Shown here piece by piece: positions 57,611 to 64,000 of a DNA stretch of 64,000 nucleotides. This stretch comes from Bidens hawaiensis (taxonomy: Eukaryota; Streptophyta; Magnoliopsida; Asterales; Asteraceae): NCBI GenBank assembly GCA_021521415.1, contig JAIQDT010005808.1, positions 1 through 64,000 on the forward strand, in the 5' to 3' direction. The notes beneath the pieces are model-generated. The model ran no database searches. It saw nothing but the letters and a program-made list of their open reading frames with translations, and had not been told where the DNA came from. Position 1 is the first letter of the stretch. Each line of letters begins with the position of its first letter. Made by a program: the position numbers and the translations under genes.

Positions 57611-59332
57611 AACAAATTTTTATATAGTATTAACTATTTTAAATTACACCATTTAAGTGCAAAAGCAATTTTGGAAATACTTTAGTTTTTAATTTTGAAA
57701 ATACTTTCAATCGCAAGTTCTTTGATGTAGGATATGCATATGATATATGCAGTAGACTTTTTAAAGTCAAATAATCTTGGGGCTTTATTCATATGCCCCT
57801 ATGCTTAGAGTTGACTTTGAGTTTTTTTTCTTAAACATGTGTAAGATTTGATTTGATGATTTTGATTCTTTACACGTGCTTTGCAGCTGAATGATACCAC
57901 TTTTTAGTTTCATCGAGATGAAGAATGTGTTTTGTTGTCTAAACGGAAGTTGACTTGAAATCCTAGATGCCTTGCGTTGTCTTCTTTGTATGTTGCTTTG
58001 TAGCCACATGTAGTCGTCTATTGTTAACGGGGCGGTAGTGTTGTGGTGGAATTTTCTAACTGCGGTTGTCGCCTCCTTCGGCAGGTCTTGCAATTGTCAT
58101 TTATCTTTAATTTATTGCTTGATTGCACTCAAATTAGTGGTTCATTGTTTGTGATTTTATCAATTTTCTTAAAGACACTGGTTTATTTTGTTGTTCATTT
58201 CATTTGAAGGTTGTTGTGTAGAGGGTTACACATGTGTTATACTTATAAATTACATGTCCTTTCGTGTTAGTCTATAAAGTTTTCTTTAGGTTTGTTGACT
58301 CATTTTATTTAATTGATTTGGAGGTGACTGGCTTTGTGTCTGTGAAATGTTACAAATCCGTCGTTGTGTAAACCAATATCTTCGACTAGACTATTGTAAA
58401 TTATGGTGTATGTTTTGCAAGCCATTTGAGGAATGAGCCTTACACTTACACTTGCAGGTTTTCTTTGTTTTACTCTTCATTAGGGGATGGAGGAATTTAG
58501 ACCTATTATGTGTGATTATTTTGAGATTTATTTTTTCACGTTCATAAAATTTGAACCTATTATGATTTATGATTGGTTATTTTGAGATGGATATTCGTTT
58601 TCCTACAATTACATGTTCACTTTCACATAATTTTGTGGTGCAATTTGATGCAAGATTTGGCATTCATGTTCTAGGATTTGATGAGTAATTTCGCTGGTTC
58701 ATAGTGTCCATTTTGACACTTTATAAGATAACTTGGAAGCTTCTTTCACTTTAGCTCAATTTTGCACTTTATTTTGCTGCATTTTGGTGTGCATTTTGGC
58801 TGCGTTTTTGCATTAATTTACCTGCAATCTCATGTGCACTTTGGCAGCCTCATAGTGTATGATTTTGGCAGCTTTAACATGTGCATTCTTACATATTTAT
58901 GGCTGTATATATGCATTTTTTACTACAAGCTGGTATGCGTTTTTAACGGCTTTTAAATGTGTATTACAATATTTTGTGGGTCATTTCTGTATTCTAACCA
59001 ATTCTTTTATATTGTGTATGCAGATGTAGATGTGATGCAAAACTAAAAATTGATCCGAATTACATATATGGATCTACACTCACTCCCAATAGTTGGTAAA
59101 CGATTTGACCAGGACAGATGGTGCAGTATGTTGCTACCTCGACCATTTTTTGGCGTGGTTAACAAGCAGTTATAGCGTGATGGTTGCTGCAAACTTATAA
59201 ACCAAAAGTATCATCAACTACATTTGTAACTACTATTTGATTATTTCTATTTTAATAAGAGATTGTTGCTGTTGTTTTAGTGAAATTTTATATTTGTAAC
59301 ATCGGTTTTGAAACTGCTGGCAATTTCACGAT
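57611..59332 (+). mobile_element. Non-coding interior of the Helitron-like unit
   Basis: T-rich intron-like DNA with repeated TGTGCATTTTGG words (58760-58950). No open frame with recognisable features; the 102-residue minus-strand frame at 57785-58093 is not convincing. Confidence 0.4.
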
Positions 59333-59363
59333 CCCGTCGCAAAGCGCGGGTAAACCATCTAGT
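59333..59363 (+). mobile_element. Helitron 3' terminus
   Basis: CCCGTCGCAAAGCGCGGG (59333-59350) folds into a 7-bp GC stem with one bulged T and an AAA loop. Eight bases later the sequence reads CTAG followed by T (59359-59363), matching the CTRR|T end of plant Helitrons. Confidence 0.65.
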
Positions 59364-60727
59364 TAAGATTAAAAAAACAATTAATATATTAGATTGTAAA
59401 CAAAATAAAAATGAAAGAAAAATAAAATAAAATAAAATAGAAGTAAAGATGAAATTAATATGATATTAATTATATTAATTTTCCGAAATTTACATATTTT
59501 AGTGAGAAAGATCTCAAAATGAAATCACATTATCTATAACATTCTAGATCACACTTCTATTTGGACATTATTATGCCAAGAACCCAAAGTTGATTGTAGA
59601 TATAATTTGTCCACGTTAAGCTTAACAAGTATTTTGATGTCATCGTGATATGTTAAGGTAAGTATTAAGCACGACACTTATGTGATCCTCATTTAATCCG
59701 ACAAAGTACAAACTCCATCATACCTCAGGCTTAGTTTTCTTTCACATGTCACATCAACTTGACTTAAACCTTTCTTATTTGATCACTGTACGCTTATTGA
59801 CACACTCACACATTATATTGGACATATGACTCTATCTAGAAAGAATAAAATAAAGCAGATTTTCATGGCCTTAACAATCAGGTTTTGTATGACTACAAAC
59901 AGAGAAAGTCCAAGGCTTGAAGAAAACGAAAGAAAATAAAACAAAGCAGAAGATTCAGGGCCTTAACAAACAGATCTTGTATGACTACAAACGTAAAAAG
60001 TCCAAGTCTTGAATCCAAATAAAGGAAAAAAATAAATTTGAAGACAAAAATTATAAGACAGACATCTTTTGAATTTTCTTTCTTTTCTTTTCTAACTCCT
60101 TTTATTTTTCATTTCTTTTCTTGACTTTTTTCTTGACTAATTAAAATAAAACTAACACATCATTACATAAGGCAATTGTGATCAGGTAAAGAGAGGCTTG
60201 GGTATAATATGTTATTTACGTTTCTTCATTCATTGATATGACTTTATTTGGAGTCAGCAACCACTTCATAGAGGTAAAACCACTAGCATAGGCGAATGAT
60301 TTAGTTTATATCACTATGACACTTACTCATTTGTCAAGCCTATCTACACATCAAGCAATTATCTTGTTGGCTTTTGATATACTCTTTTCATGTGCAAGGA
60401 TCATTAGAGATATTTCTTATCATCTTTCAAAGATCGGATCAATTTATCAAAATTTTTATAATTTTGTAATATCCGACTCCCTCTAAGCAGGAGCTCCCTC
60501 TAAACGGGAGAATATCTTATAGAAAATTTTTCTGATTTTCTTAATAAAGTATAAATTTTAAAATATTTTGACTAGTCAAATGACTCATTTTTGTTTTTCT
60601 AAAATAAACTGAAAATATTTTTGGTGAGTTAAAATTTAACTCATTTTCTCCCTCTAAAATTGTGACATATTTGAAAAATATTTACTATTTATACACAAAA
60701 AGATTAATTAATTTTGAACGAAGGAGA
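59364..60727 (-). repeat. AT-rich flank and 3' non-coding part of the Copia element
   Basis: No gene. On minus, GTTTAGAGGGAGCTCCTGCT followed by AGAGGGAGTC (about 60477-60512) gives two purine tracts that could prime plus-strand synthesis, placing a 3' LTR to the left. LTR boundaries are not identified. Confidence 0.4.
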
Positions 60728-63700
60728 TCATGCCCTAAGACTTAACAAGATATAAGAATCGGGCACGATCAAAGGCTTTTGTAAACAGGTCGGCAAAGTT
60801 GTAATTAGTGTGGACCCGTTCAATGGTGACAAGTTTCTGGTCATAACAATCACAAATGAAATGCACTCGGATGTCAATGTATTTTGTCTTTGAGTTTTGG
60901 ATCGGGTTTTAAACAATACAAATTGTTGCCTCATTATCACACTTGATAGGGGTGTTAAAGAAATTCAAACCGTAATCCAGCAGCTGATGCTGGATCCAAA
61001 TCACTTGTGAACAGCAAGTGGAGACAGCAATGTATTCTGCTTCAGCGGTGGAGGTGGATAAAGTGACTTGCTACTTGCATTGCCAAGAAATCAAGCTATC
61101 TCCCAGGAACTAACATCCACTCGATGTTGACTTTCGACCAAGATTGCACCCCCCCCACCCATAATCTCTATCAATGTAAGCATGTAGTCCTAGAGGGGAA
61201 TCTTTGGGATACGAAAGACCAAATAAAGGCTTTCCCTTTAGATACCGAAAGATACGCTTTACAACGATTAAGTGAAATTCTTTTGGATCATACTAATATC
61301 TGACACACTGATAGACAAGGAACATGACGTCGGGTATGCTGGCAGTGAGATACATCAGGGATCCAACCATTGATCGATAAAGATGTTGACAAATTACCAT
61401 GCATCTTTTTATCTCTCCCGCATTTTTTTGTATGTATAGTATTTCAGATTTCCAATAAAATTTATGAAGATTGAGCCACAACTTTTTATTCTGTGCAAAT
61501 GAATCCTATCTAATTTACTAATTGGTTTCAACTGGTTTTCCCGATGGATTTGGAGCTAGCACTGGTCTTGTAGCGATCGGAGTGAGGAAGGGAGTGGAGT
61601 CCTTGAATCAAAATTCCTGAACTATGTCACAAACGTATTTTTCTTGATGTATTAATATCCCGTCCGTTTTTGTTCAACTTGAACTCCTAGAAAGAAAGAC
61701 ATCTCCCCCAATGAGCTCATCTCAAACCGACTTTACATGACCTCAGCAAAATTTCTACATAATTTATCAGATGTGGATCCAAAGATAATTTCGTCAACAT
61801 AAAGTTGGACCAGAATCTGATCATCCTTCACCTTCTTAATATAGAGTGTTTGATCGATAACACCTCTTTTATAGCCATTCTTCAACGAATGTTCTCTAAT
61901 GTAGCGTACCAAGCACAAGGTGCTTGGTGAAGGCCATAAAGAGCTTTATCAAGATGATAGACATGTTTAGGACGTCCAGGATCTTCAAAACCTGCTGGTT
62001 GCTTGACATAATTATCTTCCTTCACTTTCCCATAAAAGAAGGCAGTCTTTACGTCCATTTGATATATAGGCCAAAAAGAGCTGGATTGCCTCAATCCTAG
62101 AAATAGGAGCACACACTTCATCATAATCAAGACCTTCACGTTGAGAGAAACCTTGAACAACCAATCTTGATTTGTTTCTTATTATCATCCTTTATCATCT
62201 TTCTTGTTTATGAATACCCACCTTGTCTCAATGGCCTTTTTGTTCTCTGGTTTTTTAACTAGCTTTCACACATTGAGCTTCTTGAACTGTAACAGCTCAT
62301 CTTGCATAGATTCAACCTACGAGTTTTCCTTCAAAGCTACCTTGTATTCCTTTGGTTCAACCTATGAAATAAAACAAGCAAAAGGGCATATGTTAATGGT
62401 ACCAAACTTGCTCCTTTTTTGGATGCCAGCACAAGGAGAACCAATGATGCTCTCTGTGGCATGACTTTGATGGATGGGCAGTTGAGGTATATCATATACA
62501 AGGGTGACAGGTTCTACTGGATGAAATATGCGAGGAGCATTAATCAGAACAGTTCTTGTGGAATTTGTTCATCCCGAAGATGTTCACCGTAAGGAACAAC
62601 AACTGTATTAACTGGAGTTGAGGTAGTCTTGTCAGATTCACCAGCGACAGGTTCTTCAGCATCAACAACAACTTGAACGACATCGTCTGAAGAGGGAGGT
62701 GTGGCAACAGATTCTACCACGCTTGGTGATATTTTAATATATGCAGCAGGTTCTGTTTGAGGTTGTTCCACGTTTTTGGTAGAAGATATAAGTCATTTGA
62801 ATGGAATCAGACACGTCTTCAATGACAACCAAGTCAGTTGAATCAACAAATTAAGGAGCAGGGTTATTAACAGCTTGATTATTATTTTCTAGAAGGGGAA
62901 CCCCAAGTGGTACAACTCCGTTGGAAGGCCCAGCAGATAGAGTTCGTTAGACAAACTGTTGATTATTGATTGAATCAACAGCCATTTGGGTCCAGTGCAA
63001 GCATCAGTAGCGTTCAGCTCTTTCCAGTCAACATTGAATGATTCCAGTATCAACTTCGTATTCTTATTGTAGACACGATAAGCGGTTTTATTAGGAGCGT
63101 ATCCAACAAAATAACACTCATCGGCCTTTTCAGCAAACTTGGGATCAGGCTGGGCACCTGTATGGAGTAGGGTGCATGGACATCCAAATGTTTTGAAGTA
63201 GTTGAATTGCGGCTTTGTCTTGTAGTAGACTTCAAAGCTTTTTCAAGCGCTTGTTAATGATCACAAGGTTTTGAATGAAGCAAGCAGCATTGATAGCTTC
63301 ACCCCAAAAGAACAATGGAAGTTTGGAATTTGACAACATGGTTCTAGCAGCTTTCAAGCAGTGTTCAGTTGCGACTTCAACAACTCCATTTTGTTGCGGA
63401 GTATAAGGTGTACTGAAATGGAAATCTATTCCATGCGAACTACATAAATCATCCACCGTTCTATTACAAAACTCTGTCCCGTTATCGCTTCTGATAACTT
63501 CAACTTTTTGTCTGTCTGCCTCTCCACAAGTGTAATGAACTTGTTCAAGAGCGGTTTCATCCTTGTGCCCTAAAAGGAAAGTCCAACTGAAACAATAATA
63601 ATCATCAATAATCACAAGATAATGGGCTTTTCGGCCAATTTTCATAGGATGGATAGGACCAAATAAATCCATGTGTAACGGCTGAAGAATGGAATTTATA

Positions 63701-63840
63701 GAGTTGATCGTATTGGGCTTGTGAGGGAGCTTGTGTTACTTGCATTTAGAGCACGAAATACAATTTTCAATGCAAGAAAAAGTTTTAACAGAAAGCGATC
63801 CATATAAATCCTTGCAATATAGGGACCAAATTCGTTCATA
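60728..63840 (-). pseudogene. Copia pol pseudogene (integrase, reverse transcriptase, RNase H)
   Basis: Integrase core at 63672-63232 (MDLFGPIHPMK, RSDNGTEF, TPQQNGVVEV), then a linker with CTLLHTG and VGYAPNKTAYRVYN blocks and an acidic spacer (62771-62544). Reverse transcriptase follows ([28 protein letters not shown], 62160-61882). The polymerase box reads LYVDEIIFGSTS, so the second Asp of YVDD is Glu. RNase H ends with HFICDCYDQKLVTIERV and DLFTKAF (60940-60728). Many frameshifts and stops separate these. An upstream stop precedes the integrase (about 63738). The organisation INT-RT-RH is that of Ty1/copia, probably the Tork group. Confidence 0.88.
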
Positions 63841-64000
63841 GGGTTTATTTTCTTTAATATATCTCTAAACTTGGTTAACAGGTTAAATTAGGTCAAAACT
63901 CAAACCCACAAGCCCACTAAAGGACAAAACAGTTGGGCTGCTTGATTTTGGGCAGCATCTTGGACATGGGGGCGCCGCGTAGCGCGACCTTGGACCCCAA
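63841..64000. other. Edge of another repeat
   Basis: The Copia pol frame stops near 63840. The remaining bases (AAACCCACAAGCCCACTAAAG, then GGGGGCGCCGCGTAGCGCGAC) resemble the CG-rich palindromes of the LTRs at 3555-3735 and 11470. This may be a further insertion continuing beyond the window. Confidence 0.3.

Noticed and set aside
57785..58093. 102-residue minus-strand frame as a captured gene
   Set aside because: No motif, low-complexity flanks and no splice or promoter context.

Overview
The window is plant nuclear DNA: long AT-rich stretches, GT-AG introns, LTR retrotransposons with tRNA-iMet or tRNA-Asp primer sites, CACTA, hAT, PIF/Harbinger and Helitron remnants. The Copia open frames and the Athila/Tat motifs resemble what I know from Asteraceae, so a daisy-family genome is my best guess. 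That is inference from remembered families, not a search result. Only two genes look intact: a three-exon GT31/DUF604 glycosyltransferase-like gene (34907-37059, minus) and a three-exon LURP-one-related gene (38117-39199, plus). They lie head to head, and each carries a CACTA-type MITE in one intron.

Layout. 1-4251: a Ty3/gypsy element on the minus strand with a 2.06 kb 5' LTR, an iMet primer site, a gag pseudogene with two in-frame stops and a near-identical LTR fragment at the window edge. 4252-11460: an Athila-like element on the minus strand; its ORF1 pseudogene (10437-5952) is split by a 3.0 kb solo LTR with target duplication ACCGG. 11880-15000: the 3' end of a Tat/Athila-like element on the plus strand. 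15224-25250: a cluster of small or degraded genes: an unknown 107-codon relic, a Ulp1-like protease pseudogene, a B3-domain gene and a GRF zinc-finger gene, with G-rich and ATG-rich repeats, a hAT MITE and a tRNA-like foldback. 25596-32565: an En/Spm (CACTA) transposase pseudogene, a SINE with a 16-bp target duplication, an unknown minus-strand gene relic and a subterminal repeat array ending in a CACTA terminus. 32643-34080: a PIF/Harbinger transposase relic.

34907-39199: the two host genes. 39360-41430: a complete 2.07 kb non-autonomous LTR element. 41638-46140: Copia-like LTR plus a degraded gag-like reading frame on the minus strand. 47957-59362: Helitron-like DNA with a 3' hairpin and CTAG end. 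It was invaded by a complete non-autonomous Tat/Athila-type element (48344-54136, target duplication ATGAC), whose right junction was then hit by a solo LTR (54141-56446, target duplication AATGA). It also holds a second hAT MITE (57319-57602). 60700-63840: a Copia pol pseudogene on the minus strand with integrase, reverse transcriptase and RNase H remnants.

No bacterial-type operon, CRISPR array, rRNA or functional tRNA gene is seen. The region is best read as a nested transposon graveyard around one two-gene island. Its most informative parts are the datable nested junctions, the intronic MITEs, the foldbacks and the regulatory motifs inside the LTRs.
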